DNA from: Benincasa hispida
Lineage: Eukaryota > Streptophyta > Magnoliopsida > Cucurbitales > Cucurbitaceae
Direction of reading: 5' to 3'
DNA length: 64,000 nt
Assembly (NCBI RefSeq): GCF_009727055.1
Contig: NW_024063873.1
Location: 1-64,000, forward strand
Below, in pieces: positions 1 through 12,514 of this stretch. A program made the translations under genes and the position numbers. Within the stretch, counting starts at the first letter, position 1; every line of letters starts with the position of its first letter. The notes under the pieces were generated by a model. The model had not been told where the DNA came from, ran no database searches, and was given only the letters and a program-made list of their open reading frames with translations.

Positions 1-638
1 TTCCTAACTAACTTAAGAATTCAAAATGATTGCTCTTAACACAGATTCAAGTTCACAATCTCACAACAACATTCATAATGTACCATCCTCTTAAGTGGTG
101 GGGTGTGCGAAGAACCCAAAATACAACAGGAATTAAGTAGCATGTAAGACTCTAACCGTGAGCCATGAAGAAGACGGTTGCTCCTATTAGGTTGGCGGAT
201 TCTATTTTGTGTTTGGAAAGCTGTAGGAGATGGGCTCCCTCCAATTCTCTCTCAAGATTGCTCAAGCCAACAAAAGTGTATGGAAATATGCTTCAAATGC
301 CAATACTACAAACAGCATATGGAAATAAACAAGGCAAGCCTTATGCTTTCAAGGCTTATTCCCATCTAAATTGTGACTAATAAGTGCATGTGTTCAAATG
401 ATTCTCAATGCCAAGTAAGGATCCACAAGCCATGGTTGCACTTGTTCCATCAAATTACGCTCATTAAGAAGTCTAAGAAGTAAATATATATAGTTGAACC
501 TTATATTCAATCAAGAAAAAATTTATTATCAAATGTATGTCTATTAATTGAATTAATAATAATCGTTTATTTTTCTCTTTTCTCAACATTATTATTTGTA
601 TATATTAGTAACCCACTGAAATAGTCCAAGTGGAAGAT
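1..638. other. Unassigned AT-rich DNA, no gene recognised
   Basis: Only short overlapping open frames (about 60-70 codons) occur and none resembles a known protein. No terminal repeats or RNA gene are visible. The right edge (about 628-638) has the purine-rich stretch aagtggaagat, which resembles a copia polypurine tract directly before the LTR remnant that follows, so at least the end of this stretch is probably a decayed copia internal region. Confidence 0.5.
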
Positions 639-1172
639 TGTTGCTTTAATGTTTGTAAAACTCGCAGTTTAATCATAAACATTTCTATTTATCAATAAAA
701 TTTTTGAAACAATTTATTCAATGAAAGTTGTAATTGAAATTCATTATGCTAACATTAATCCAATAAAACGAATCAATGCCATAGTATGATACTGTTCTTT
801 ATTGTAGAGGACCCATATAAGAGATCAAGTTTTTATAGTATTATTAACAAAAAAGGTGCATAAGTATCTGGATGGGATTGGATCCTCGTCTTGGGGACCA
901 ATAATGGAGTTGTATACTTCGTTAATGATACAAACGACGTGATCCCAAAATCATTCATGTGGAGACGTGGAGTAGGGGATCCTATGGCAATTATTCAATA
1001 GAGGATCAGTGGGGAGCTTAAGGAGAAAGATGTATTTATTAAGGAAAAAAATGGTAATTTTGACCTAGGCTGTGAATACGAAAACCTGTGAAGGATTCAA
1101 CTTATTGATTATGGTTAAATCAAGTGTGTCAAAAATATAATACAATGAGGGAGAGTGCAAGTGGTATGTCTC
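639..1172 (+). repeat. Decayed copia LTR remnant
   Basis: The stretch starts with tgttgcttta after a polypurine-like tract. It contains diverged blocks seen in the better copia LTRs of this window: a start followed by a run like gtagtttg...aataaac, a block reading gatcc...cattcatgtggagac then a cctatgcaat-like sequence, then attagaggatcagtgg and aacctgtgaaggatt. The order matches the LTRs at 12700-14668 and 57446-59431, but the middle and the 3' half are missing. Inference: an old, internally deleted plus-strand LTR. Confidence 0.65.
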
Positions 1173-1179
1173 CGTAATG

Positions 1180-1345
1180 ACGTCGACCCCCTAGGACTCA
1201 CTTGGACGTTTCTAAACACATGCACTGCATTTTGAAACTTAAAATGACACTTTTTATACTCGAAACAAATTGCTACCAAAAACTTAAGGTAAATTCAAAA
1301 GTTCATCATTACATTTCAAATTATTTAAAAACAGACGATTGATTA
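1180..1345 (-). repeat. Edge fragment of a gypsy LTR
   Basis: The block around cgaccccctaggactca, followed by aaggtaaattcaaaag and aaaaacagacgat, matches the sequence at 10741-10880. That is the minus-strand copy of the terminal part of the gypsy LTR that ends in ggtcgggtcgttaca at 35789 and 41587. Only about 165 bp is recognisable, and the terminal tgtaacgac is mutated. Confidence 0.65.
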
Positions 1346-2430
1346 ATTGTAGACAATACATGTTATTTATACTGTTTGTATTATTAGATATTGCAAGCTA
1401 AAGAAAAGAGACCACGCTCTGCCGTCCAGATCGTATAGAAATTGGTAAAGAATTGCGACAAATATCCTAAAATGTCGTCAAACACCTACTAACACCATTG
1501 CGAATTAATGTTTACGTTCTGTATTTGTAGGAAATAATCCACCACATGCGTTTATGACTCCAAGACGAAATGGCAAAAAACGCATCTACGTCGCATTGCT
1601 GACTCACACTACAGATCGAAGAGCAATTGATTCAACGCAATAACGACGCATGCAACATTGATCAAGAGCTCTTACGTGACCATCAACGCAATTTAAATCA
1701 AGAATAAGCCGGTAATAAAAACAAGCACCGCAAATGCGGTTGATCAATCGAAGATGTACAAGAACAACGACAACGGCATCTTTGCGGAAGATTCTTGACA
1801 AGTTGTACACTTTCAGTTGTGCATTTTGACGGGTGATTGCATTACAGAAGGAATTTTTCCATTCCAATTTCAGAAAACTACCATAACAAATACAGTGAGG
1901 GACCAACCAAATTTCAAAAGAGCCAAGTACTTGACTTATAATAGCTTCTTTTCAAATTCGATGAAAAGAAATACATATACAGATACAGATACTGGTTAAT
2001 ACATATAACATAGAGACATGATATACTGGATTCTGAAGAGTGAGTCTCCGCAGTAGAGAACCTTCCAATTCTCGTTTGTTGAAGCCTTTGTTGCAAATGT
2101 CAATTCTACCGGGAAAGCAAGCCTGAGAAGAAAGCTTTCCTCTCCACCACTTTCCACACGCGGCAGCACAATCTCTGTTTAGCACCACCAATAAATGTGT
2201 CAAACGTACAACCAACCTCCTCCTCCGATTTTGTTCTCATCTTCATATTTACACACATCATCTGGTTTATTCATCGTTCTGATCTTCTCATTTACACAAC
2301 ATTTTGTATTCAAACGCTTACTTTTAGAATTAAATGTTATCGATAGTCACATTGTCATCTCTCTGTCTCTTTCCGACATCTTGTAACCCATTTTCTCCAT
2401 GATGTGTTCTTAATCCCCCTGGGGTAAATA
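1346..2430. other. Unassigned DNA, no gene recognised
   Basis: The 1560-1800 part has the GCG/CGCAT-rich composition of the tRNA-Asp-primed LTRs further right, but I cannot align it end to end. Open frames are below 100 codons and unrelated to known proteins. Probably decayed transposon DNA. Confidence 0.4.
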
Positions 2431-3120
2431 GCAGAATTAAGTAGTGAGTTAATTTGTGTTAAGAAATAATTAAGTTATCTAAAGGGTATATGTTATATTT
2501 GATATAACATCATAATTTAATATATATAAATATGATAAGTTAGTTATATATTTATATTTATATTCATTATTATTTTAATAAATAAGGGAGAAAGATACAA
2601 CTTTTTTTTTTTTTTTTTTTCCCTTCCAATTATTTTTCTCTCCACCCACGCTTAAATGGGTAGTGGTTATCTGGCAGTATAGAAAAGGAAAATTTTTCTT
2701 CTGAATTTTTTTGCTAAGATTGTGATTTTGACAGTGTGAGAAACAACAGAAGAGTTTCTATGCATTTTTTTTGTTTGAGAAAAATTCTCAATCCTTTCCT
2801 CTTACAAAAAATTCCTCCAAATCCAAAATTAGCCAGAGCCCACACTGTTGGGTTCTCACCCCTGATAAATTACCGAAAGAAACCTCGTGGTCGTGTTCGT
2901 TCTTATTCGAGGTTATTCTTAAAGAAAGTCTTCAGAAGTTTTTTGAAATGGTATTCGAGGGAAAAATCATGAGAAAGGTCTTCAAAGATAGGTTTCTAAA
3001 ATCCTTTTCATTTAACAATATTGTAATTCATAATTAAATTGTTATTATCTTGTTTCTTGTTTAATGTAAAATTTTACATTGAACAAAAAAATGGGGGAAA
3101 TTGGTTGATCCGCTTCCGCT
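2431..3120 (+). repeat. Probable 3' half of a copia LTR
   Basis: An AT-rich segment with repeated ttatatttatatt runs (2490-2590) is followed by a poly-T tract (2602-2620). Then come a segment with Trp-like codon runs but no long frame and an end containing ttgatccgcttccgctc. The order resembles the second half of the solo LTR at 61371-63357 (AT-rich block, then tcttcaaag, then an end with a fruit-like gctttcgcg). Assignment is by layout and short shared words only. Confidence 0.4.
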
Positions 3121-3560
3121 CAAGATTTCTACTTCTCCTAGAGTTCCTTTTAGAAATTAGATGCTAGGATGTTTGTCCACACCCCTTCTCGCATTACCTT
3201 TTGCCGACCTAGGAGGGAGATGTGAAAACTAGTAGATGCCAATCTTTTCTTAAGACATTTTCTCCTCCCTCTCAACCTTAGTCACTAGCACCCTTGTGTA
3301 CTAGAAACAGTTATAAACATGCAATTAACTAGATATTTTTCAACACCCTAAATAGCAAATCTTAAAAACACGATTTATATTTACATGCCAAAATTAGTTA
3401 CATTACATAGAGCCTCTTCAAGTTTATCCTTATCCTTAATATGCACATATATTTTAATAAGCCAGACAACCTTATCCAACCTAACTATTTTGAATTCTGG
3501 AACTCCTTCAATGTCTTGGATCCTTGAGTTAGCAGACTCGCAGATCAACTAGTCTCTTGG
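3121..3560. other. Unassigned spacer
   Basis: No gene, repeat boundary or RNA feature is recognised. The right edge is set by the start of the minus-strand LTR at 3561. Confidence 0.4.
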
Positions 3561-5635
3561 TGAAGGAACTCTAATTATAAGAGGGACCTTGAGCAGAAAA
3601 CGGATCGTCCAAACTCCAATTGTGAAAGACACATATATTTACATTCATATAGAACAGGATTATGCATTTAAAACTTTAAATTATAGCATGTTCTTTGAAT
3701 TAAATCAAAGGATAAAAACACAATACTTTGAAGAACACTTCTCCAAGTTATAATCTCGATCAAAAGCGAACGCCAACAAGCAACAACTCGATCTCCCTCG
3801 ACACCAGCGAGTAGAAAACGATCCTCGAATAGATTCAGATACTTTTCCACTAGATTACCTTGGTTATTCTCGGTGTGAGGATCCATTGAGTGGTGGGCTC
3901 TGGCTTATTTTGGTTGAGGAAGGTTAGAGTGGAGCAATGATAACGATCGAGTTAAGCGATAACACTGTTCGTGTTAGAAGATGGAAGCTATCGTTTATAG
4001 ACTCGATATTCGTCATTTTAGTCTCTCAAGTTATTATCTTTAGTTAAAACTCAATTGCTAATAAGTGAGCGGTCAATCATGTTTAGGATATTCGAAATCA
4101 AAATTTCATTTATTTCCCAAATTGTCTAAAAACCATTTGTAACTACCCACTAAAGGTGTTATGTAGAAAAGGATGTTTATTTATCATATATTTTAATAAA
4201 TTATAAATAAATATTAATAACTAACTTCTCATATTATATTTAATTAACCTAAAGTCTTATATTGATCATATACAATATATAAACCATAGTCATTTTCTTC
4301 ATTTTATTGGTCTTAATATAAATCATATTATATTAAAATCAAAATTATAAACTTTGAATATTATTCATAGATTATTATATTTGAATCATATTCAAATATT
4401 AGTTAATCCAATCAAATAATAATGTATCAAATACATTATATTCATAATATTTGAATCAATTTTGATTATATCATATATTAATCAAATTCCATCTTATTAA
4501 TTTGAACATTTTAAAATTTAACCCGAAAATTTTGATTCTCAAATTGGAATCCATTGAGCTACCAGGGGACCTTTGGACCTGTAGCTTGAAAAGCTCCATG
4601 TACAATTGAATAACTGACTAACTCTTTAATCACATTATCCACATTCTGTTTAACTGTCAGCACTCCACTAAAGACCGACATTGCCACTCTTCGCATTTAC
4701 AAGATATATTTTTGTGTCCATCTGGATTATAATCATAAAATTAGTACGATGGACCCTTCACAAATCGCTCGTAAAATATAGTTTGAGCCAAATTACCATT
4801 TTGCCCTATAGTTACATCTAACTCCTTTAAGTACACTGATCCCTCTTATTGAACAATATATCATAGTCCCACTATGACTAAAACCCCTCTCGGGCAGAGA
4901 GTGTTGGCGTTACATTGTTCAAGCTCTGGAATAGGCTTTTAAGGGAGAAATTTATCTACTTATCCTTCGATTTTGGGGGAAGAAGTGCATTCCATTCTTG
5001 TGTGCTGGAGTGCCCAGCTCCCAATCAAAGAATTCTCAAAATGGTAGGCTTCTTGAGTCGGCCATCTGGCTTACTCATCACCCATGCAAAATCAAAGGAC
5101 CGCCGTCATATTTACAGGGAGTTCACCAAAATCACTCGAGATTAAAAGGTCATGTTACCTATGTCATCCTTTGTGAAATAGAAAGGTTCTCGATAATGAA
5201 CAGTTTTATATAACAAGACTAAACATTTCGTAGTCCGATCTTGTTACCAAACTCCTTTTGTATAGAATATCCCTATTTCGAATGATCTAATACATGAATG
5301 ACAAGGATCAAATCATTTGTAGACTTTTACAATATTGTAACACCTCAAAAACGGGTCATACTCGTAGTGTCACTAGGATTAAGATATCCAGCCTTATCCA
5401 TATTATACAAAAACCATTTAGGGTTATCATTTAAAACACGATTCCACTTCGGCCATGTATCCACATACATGTTTAAAGTTACAACGATTAACCATGGTCT
5501 TAGTTTATTGGTTTTGTTGGTTAATGTAACTAAAATATCAAATATTCATTAGACAGAAGTGCAATGAAACTAGTCATATTATTATAAATCACAAAATATT
5601 TGTCCATACAAGTGCTTACAAATACAGGGCCCTTA
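3561..5635 (-). repeat. Minus-strand copia-type LTR (copy D)
   Basis: Read on the minus strand, the end (3561) is ...agagttccttca, the same terminus as the solo LTR at 61371-63357. The 4880-5550 part is collinear with the minus-strand LTR at 27400-28100: cctctcgggc, cagctccca, aaaatggtagg and aatcaaaggaccgcc occur in the same order. The 5' terminus (expected tgttggg...) is missing; similarity stops at about 5620 and copy A begins at 5636. There is no adjacent primer-binding site, so this is a truncated isolated LTR. Confidence 0.7.
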
Positions 5636-7475
5636 TGAAAGGAACTTAAAGAAGAGTATCATTGAGCGTGTTCGGATCTTTTCCTATTTCACTGTGACCG
5701 AATTACCCACAAATTATAACAAATAGGTTATGCAATTTTTACACTAATTAACAACATGATTTGATAATTAAAAAATAACAAAAGAAGATTGAGGTTTTGC
5801 GCACCAGTTTGAAGACTCTCTTCACTTTGAACTCAACACAGCGGAAGTAAGCCTCTTACGTTTCTTTATCGCCATTGTGCATTGCGTTCGTGTGGCAAAA
5901 TCTGAAGCCATTATCTGACGGAACCCGCTGTGAATCGCCCCAAGCCCTGCGTCAGCAAGTAGTCAACTTCCAGCAACACGATCGTCTACCACGAATGACA
6001 ATGCACAAAAAAGCAGAAGCAGAGACGGACACCACCACACTTAGAGGCCCTTGGTTTCTCGGAGTGAGAATCCAAAGAGCTTGTCTTTTTTGAAATTTGG
6101 TAGAGGAAGGAGGAAACGGCTTGATATGTAAGAACGATAAACAAGTGGAGAAGGCTATCGTATTAGAAAAATGCTTATCGTTTAGAGAAAGTTACACGAT
6201 CGTGTAGGTTTTACTAAGCGATCGTCTAGTATTTAGTAAGCAATCGTTTAGAAAACTTGACATGCTAAGCTGATCGGTTTTTAAGAATGTGTGCTATCGT
6301 TTAAGATGGGGGTGTGCGATCGTTTAAGCGATAGGGCGCTATTTAAGGCTCTAGCTAAGCGATTCCATACGTTTTCACACCTTTTTGCGATTTTTTTCGG
6401 AACTCTTTTGCAAAATGAAATCATTTTCATTTTATTCTTTCAGTTACAATAACCAATTTGGTTTTCCAGGTAACGCCAGATTTAACGAGAAGTTTTCAAC
6501 AATATCACAAAATTAACAAAATTAATTAATAAAATGAATATAACATATTATATTCTTATCCTTATAGTTTGGATATCATTCTACTCTTAGTATAGTAATT
6601 TTCTCATCTACTTGATATAAATCATATTTATATCTAATTTTCTCCAAAACAAATGTATCTCATTTACATTTAGTCAATTATATCATATATAATTAATCAG
6701 TCAATTATATCATATGTAATCAAACTTCCTTCTTATCAATTTGAACATTTCAAATGACCCAAAAAACTTATTTCTTAACTTTTATCCAAGTCATAACTCA
6801 CTAGGCGGGATCTTATAAACCATGTTTGGCTCGAATTTTTAGCATCCAAGATCCAAGCAGGTATGCTGAATCGCTGTCATGAAGCTTTTTTAGCCAGGCG
6901 ATGATCCTTACCATTCCGTTAAACTTTGACAACAGGATCTATTCCACTAAAGACCAACGAGCGGTAAACTTTCTTTTTACCACAGTTTATTGGATCTAGT
7001 GTTGATCGGAATATAAACAAATCATGAGTACGATGACCCTTTTTCAGAAGCATGCTCATAAGTATAACTGGGCAAATTTACCATTTTTCCATGCCCTATC
7101 AGTTACATTCTCACTCTTTAAGTTTACACTGGATTCCTCTAATGAAACAATACAACATAAGTCCAACTATGTGTGAACACCTCACGGGCCCGAAAGAGAA
7201 GGTGTGTTGGGCCACATCGATTCCAAAGACCCTGAGGGATCAGCCCTGTAAGGAAGCTTATCTAAATCTACTTGCCCCTACTGGTCGGGGAAAGGAGTGA
7301 ATTTCCATCCCATGTTATTAACTGAGTTCCAGCTCCCAAATAGGATGAATCCCAATATGGAGGTTTGGAATCGGGCACCTGGCCACTCCCACCCATACAA
7401 ATCAAAAGACCGCCTTCATGGTAGGCACGTTCCCTAACTATACTCAAGATAATTATGATGCCATCTAAAATAAAA
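5636..7475 (-). repeat. Minus-strand copia-type LTR (copy A), uninterrupted relative of copy B
   Basis: On the minus strand it ends ...aagttccttt-ca at 5636. It is collinear with the pieces of copy B at 19281-19856 and 26658-27740: gcggaagtaagc, the aagcgatcgtttag array (6180-6330), ttttcattttattctt, a tatcatatataatta block, and cctctcgggcc equivalents. In this copy the segment at about 6300-6330 is continuous, giving the unoccupied version of the site where copy B carries the 6.8 kb insertion. The minus-strand 5' end is lost near 7475. Confidence 0.75.
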
Positions 7476-8479
7476 TGGGCTCTGGCATAGATTCAAAGAT
7501 ACAACCTTCATTGAATTCAAATCATCATCTCATGTTAAGCATATCGCAAGTATGTATGTCCACATTAATCTTTCAAATTCCTCATACAAGAAACAAAGGA
7601 TAAGAAAAGGAATAATAATAATTTTAATCGGTTATATTACCTGAAGTTATATACATTATCAGTCGTTATATGCTATCTTTTTTGTCATGAAGAATATAAA
7701 AAAGAGTAAACACACCATTTTTTTTGTTCGATGCTAGCACTACATCATAACGGGTGATGGCCTGGGTGTGCAGTTTCAGTAGTAAGATTAAACTTACCTC
7801 GATACTAGATTCAGATATCAATGCCAAGCGAAATCTTCATAATCAACCTTTTAACTTTAATTCCCAACGAAGCCTGGAGAACAACCAATTCCTTCAATCT
7901 AGATATCCACGATATCTTCCAAAAATACTATCCTTCAGAATCAGACCTTATCTTCAATTTTTAGTCCTTTTCTCCCGTAAAACTTTTCATGGTCCAACAA
8001 GATTTAATTTCTTGACATTTAATTTCAAATTAAATTTTATGTGGAACAGTAACCACCTTCTAGAACGAAATTTTAAATTCTTGACTATTATTTCAAATCT
8101 CTAATCTTTGTGTTGACATTTAAAAGTCCAATGTGTCATAAACTTTCCTCCGATTAAACATTAAAGTGAAACGCCCCCTTCCTTCCAAAAATGAAACTAA
8201 TTCTTGACATTTAATTTCAAATTTATATTATTGTGTCGACATTAAAAGTTCCCGATAATCTTCCATTAATTTGTTCCTTACAGCGTTTCGATATATATAA
8301 ACAACCAACTAGAACTTGAAACATACCCATTTCTTGAGCATTAAAAATCACCAAATTAATTGACCATTGAATTTTCCAAAATATTTCAAACATGGATTAT
8401 TCCCTCATGTAATACTAGAAATATTAAAATTACATTAAGAACAAAATTCGGAGTGTTTCATTCTCTCCCATCCTTAATG
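7476..8479. other. Unassigned DNA between LTR A and the gypsy fragment
   Basis: A 116-codon open frame (7754-8104) has no recognisable motif and is AT-rich low-complexity. Short repeats of cttgacatttaatttcaaa occur near 8010-8220. Nothing supports a gene. Confidence 0.4.
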
Positions 8480-10734
8480 ACACCTCTCTCGTTCATCGAA
8501 AGTTTCAATTCTTAAAAATAATTCTGAGGGGTACTGGGTCCTCATATTCATCCTCTCCGTTCCAAGTTTGGCTCTCCAAGGGGTGATTTCTGTCACGAAA
8601 TCTTTCGTATAAACTGCATATTTTTTGATTCTTTGGGCGAGAATCTGCATTAGAAACGCTAGAAACGCTGACTGTGATGTCATCTTAGGGACTACATGTC
8701 TGAGAATAACTCTGTCTAATTAAATCTCACATTCATGAGAAACTCATCATGAGGCTCTATACTGTCATGGGCTATAAAACTTGCTTGAGCCATTCCTCAT
8801 ATTATCCTTTAGCCTTAAAAAAATCACATATCATTACTTAGACCCTGTTGCAGATGAGTCTAAAATGCCCTCTGAAAATGAGGTTTTGAAGTTCCTGGAT
8901 GCTAAAGTATCAGTAAATTGATAACACATTTCCATAACCTTGTAATAACCATAATTGATCCTAGAAGTTAGTTTTTACGATAAAACGTTCTTGATTCATA
9001 AGTCATAGCTTGAATTACTCGTACTCCCTAGAGCTAGTTAACTCATTGCCCATGCAAGGGAAAACATACTATCCTGTACTGGTCCAAACCCACTTATAAC
9101 AACTTCTTGTTATCAACTCAACTTTATTACGAGTCTATCCCTTATGCCAATGGTGATATTGGAAGATCCAACTTAATTACTTTTGTGCATATACCACTTT
9201 TGTCTACCTCGAGCTGGATTAAGTTCCTTTTTCAATCAAATTGATGGTCTTTCTAGTTCATGTTTCGAACTTGCAAACTACGTCAAAATCCCTTAAATCT
9301 TACTAATGCCCTCAATGGTTTACCTCTTAACTAATGAAACCTCAACATACCATGTCAACAGTTCTTGTACATTTACTGTTACTAGTAACTCCATTTTAGG
9401 TTATCCCTTCTCAAACTTTTATTTTGGTAACAGACTCTCGAGTTAAAAAAAAAAAATGTTCCATACCTATCACCTATGTAAGCTATCTTTCCATCCAACT
9501 CATATTCTCCTAAAGTTCCACATGATAATGAGATATTTTTCTTTTACACCAAAACAAATTCCTTGTAACCCTCATATCATGCCTCCAAACCATACATAAC
9601 TAGGAGTTTTGAACACATAAATTCCTTTCTCTTTCCAAAAGTGTTACTTTTCTTGGATACTTTTTTTTTAACCACATTCCAAGTGGAACATTAATTCTCT
9701 TACTAAAAGTATATTTTTACTTAACTCTTCCATAAGTTTTATCTCTTATTCACTAAGAATTTTCATCTTGTAGAATTCTCCTTTCCCAATTTTCATGCTT
9801 TTAAATTCCAAAAGACTTTTGTTTGTTCAAATTTGTCCAACTTTGATCTCCTGATCACAATAAGGCCGTGGATTTAATTAATTTAGGTACTCTAAAATAA
9901 TCCTTCAACCCAAACAAATAACACTTTGCTTTATCACTTTATGTCTAAACTCATGTCTAACTATTTTAGCTTACTTTAATGATATTAACTTAGCTAGATA
10001 TTCCAAACGAATCATTCATATCACTACACATACTTTACCTAGTCCATCAAGTCATAGTATTACCAAAGTTATTATGACTTATTAATCATATCTAAAATTC
10101 CTCGAAAATGTTTGGTTTTAATATCTCAGATCCTTTAATAAATCCATAGTCTTTTCTTTTTCTCCTTCTTATCCATAAAACAACTTTTAACCTTATACTT
10201 GAGTACGTGGCCTATTAAGGAATTTATTTATACTAACACCAATTACACTACTCAACAAAAAAACATAACACTAGTCCTTAATGAATTCTTATCTAGACAG
10301 TTTTTTTCCTTGGTTTAAATATGTACATATCTTTATTTCTAAACTGTCATAACTCTACATAATTTCATCAATCTTTTAAAATCTCTGAACTGAGGTATAT
10401 ATTTGTTCGTCTCTAACAGAATTTCCATGAGATAACTAGTGCCTAATAAACTCTTAATTTTATTTATCTATTTATTCATTTACCTTTTTTATTTTGTAGC
10501 ATCATACCAGAATAACCAACTTATAATATCTTCCATCGAGTCATTGGCCTAGCATTAGCACATAACTGGTGCGTTTAAGCTAAATAAATATTTTAATGCA
10601 CAACTATCATAAAATGTGTAATTAATAAGACGTACCTGGCGATGACGAGGAATCGGTTCATGGGCCATAGGGACAATCTGGACTTACATAATAAGTCAGT
10701 CTACATAATCCAAAACATGGGCCCTGATACCAAC
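8480..10734 (-). repeat. Internal region of a minus-strand gypsy element
   Basis: The reverse complement is collinear with 35790-37925, the 5' internal part of the complete gypsy element. Examples are aatccatagtcttttctttttc at 10140 versus its complement near 36350, and ctttagcatcc-type sequence near 8900 versus 37670. There is no long open frame. Faint reverse-transcriptase-like words may remain in the far part, but they are too decayed to call. It joins the primer-binding site and LTR at 10721-11310, so this is a second, truncated copy of the same family. Confidence 0.8.
10721..10732 (-). other. Primer-binding site of the gypsy fragment (tRNA-iMet type)
   Basis: On the minus strand the LTR end cgttaca is followed by g-t-tggtatcagggc. 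This matches the usual plant PBS TGGTATCAGAGC (initiator Met tRNA) at 11 of 12 positions. It fixes the orientation: LTR on the right, internal region on the left. Confidence 0.85.
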
Positions 10735-11310
10735 TGTAACGACCCGACCCCCTAGGACTCATGTTCGGTCCTTACTAAATCCATGCATGCATGGAACTTA
10801 AAACGACGCCCTTTTATAGTGAAATAAATGCTAAATATAAGGTAAATTCAAAAGATCTTCATTAAATTCAAATATTAAAAACAGACGATAGGGTACCCAT
10901 AAATCATAAATGATAATAAATAGAACTGAAAACAAATCTTAATAGTAACTTTCAAACATCAAGACTGAAAGTTGAAAAACATGAAAAGAAATCTAAATAT
11001 TATGAGAGGAACCATAGAAGTCGTCCCAGTGGCTTGATCACGGATTCCACTTGTCAATCGTCGATGCATCTCTACCCTTACCCTAACCCTGTCTCTTATA
11101 CACATCTAGATGTGTATAAGAGACAGGAAACACCGACATGAGAAAAGATAAGTATAATATACTCAGTAGTAACCCCTCTACTAGGGTCAGGCTTGGCATC
11201 TATGTCCTCTAGATGCCTACCTCTTGTGGTACATATAAACTTCTTTAGTCCTCATGGGATACATACATACATGCAAAACTGATCTTTATCCTACCAACCA
11301 TGAAACCCAA
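10735..11310 (-). repeat. Gypsy LTR fragment (terminal part of the minus-strand 5' LTR)
   Basis: It starts tgtaacgacccgacc, the complement of the LTR end at 35789. It runs collinear with the complement of about 35290-35789 of the complete element, including aaaacagacgat, gtgcatctct-like sequence, actcagtagtaacccc and catctatgtcctctaga. It breaks near 11310, where copia integrase similarity begins. A sequencing adapter (11089-11126) sits inside it; apart from that insert the two flanks remain collinear with the other LTRs. Confidence 0.85.
11089..11126. other. Nextera/Tn5 mate-pair junction adapter (assembly artefact)
   Basis: The sequence is the 19-bp Tn5 mosaic end ctgtctcttatacacatct followed directly by its reverse complement. 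This is exactly the junction adapter of Illumina Nextera mate-pair libraries. The same 38 bp occurs at 30662-30699 inside unrelated sequence. No 9-bp duplication, as expected for a real Tn5 insertion, is visible. It is technical sequence that entered the assembly, probably by gap filling with untrimmed reads. Confidence 0.97.
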
Positions 11311-12514
11311 AAATGAGGTGTTCTCGCAACACTCTTGAGGGAAACACAGTTGAGTATGTATACTGTAGTCTCCATTGCGAAACCCCAAAATGAGTCCGGT
11401 AAGAAAGCGTAACTCATCATCGAATGAACCATGTCTAACAAGGTTCTATTTCTCTTCTCCGCTACACCATTCTGCTAAGGTGCACCTAACGCTGAGAGTT
11501 GGGAAACGATTCCATGTTCTATCAAATAGTCCTGGAATGCAAGTCTAAAAACTCTCCACCTCGATCTGATCGAAGTATTTTAATCCGTCTATCCAATGCG
11601 TTTTCAACTTCAGCCTTGAACTCTTTGAAATTTTCAAAGGATTCAGACTTTCGTTGCATAAGAGAAATATACCCATACCTAGAGCAAACATCGATGAAAC
11701 TGATAAAATACTCATAACCACCTCAGGCTCGCACATTCATAGGACCATAAAGGTCAGAATGAACTAACTCAAGAGGCTCTTTGGCTTGATAACCTTTTCC
11801 AGTAAAAGGTCGTTTAGTCATCTTACCCTCAAGGCAAGATTCGCACACCAGCAAAGAATTTTCTTCTAACTCACTTAGAAGTCCATTCTTTACCAATCTC
11901 TCAATCCTATTGAAATTGATGTGCCCTTAACAAAGATTCCAAAGATGAGCATTTTCTTTTGGAGAAATATGTCAAGGCTTAGTTTGAGTTACGACAGTTT
12001 TAAACAATTCTGTGTTATGGAGGGAATTAATGGCTAATGGCCTTAGCACATATAAATTACTTTCCAGATATGTTGTACAAATATTAATACCATCTTTATG
12101 AATAAACACTTTATCCACATTAAATCTAACAGTGTATTTACATTGTACCAAGCACTTTATAGAAAAAAAGGTTCCTCTTAAGTTCGGGAATAATATATAC
12201 ATCATTCAAAACTAGAAACCTATTCTATAAAGGTAATTGGAGCCCTCCCACTGCCACAGCTGAGACGACGTGTCCGGTGCCTACTCGCATCATCATCTCA
12301 CCAGCCTCCAACTGTCGCTAGGATCTAATCCCCTGAAAGAAGAACAAACGTGATTAATGGCACCCGAATCAATTATCCAAGTAGAATCATCATTCTCCAC
12401 TAAACAAGTTTCAAGTACAAGTAAATAATATTTACCTTTATCTTTCTTGGCCTTAGCCTTGGCGGCCTTCCTTTCCTTTAGCCAGCGAGGATAGTTCCTC
12501 TTCCAGTGTCCGTC
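11311..12514 (-). pseudogene. Copia pol relic: protease and integrase
   Basis: Read on the minus strand, in order: a protease motif DSGAINH (near 12350-12380); a patch MMYILFPNLRG with the following residues (12205-11972); the GAG-pre-integrase HINFNRIERLVKNGLL and CESCLEGK; then integrase words ELVHSDLYGPMNV, GGYEYFISFID, QNGVAEKRNRTLLDMVHSMM and FWGFAMETTVYILNCV. These are the standard Ty1/copia pol pieces, homologous to 53920-54960 on the plus strand. There are in-frame stops (for example before QNGV) and frameshifts. Reverse transcriptase and RNase H are absent because the relic ends at the gypsy LTR near 11310. It acted in polyprotein processing and cDNA integration; it is dead here. Confidence 0.85.

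Noticed and set aside
7754..8104. 116-codon open frame
   Set aside because: No motif, low-complexity Phe/Asn/Leu content, surrounded by transposon fragments.
11071..11092. Telomere-like ccctaaccct text
   Set aside because: Only about two units, lying within a gypsy LTR where other copies read cttacctgaa; it is next to the adapter and not a telomeric array.
11089..11126. A natural bacterial Tn5 or plant inverted-repeat element
   Set aside because: Exact match to a commercial adapter, twice, with no 9-bp target duplication and no transposon body.
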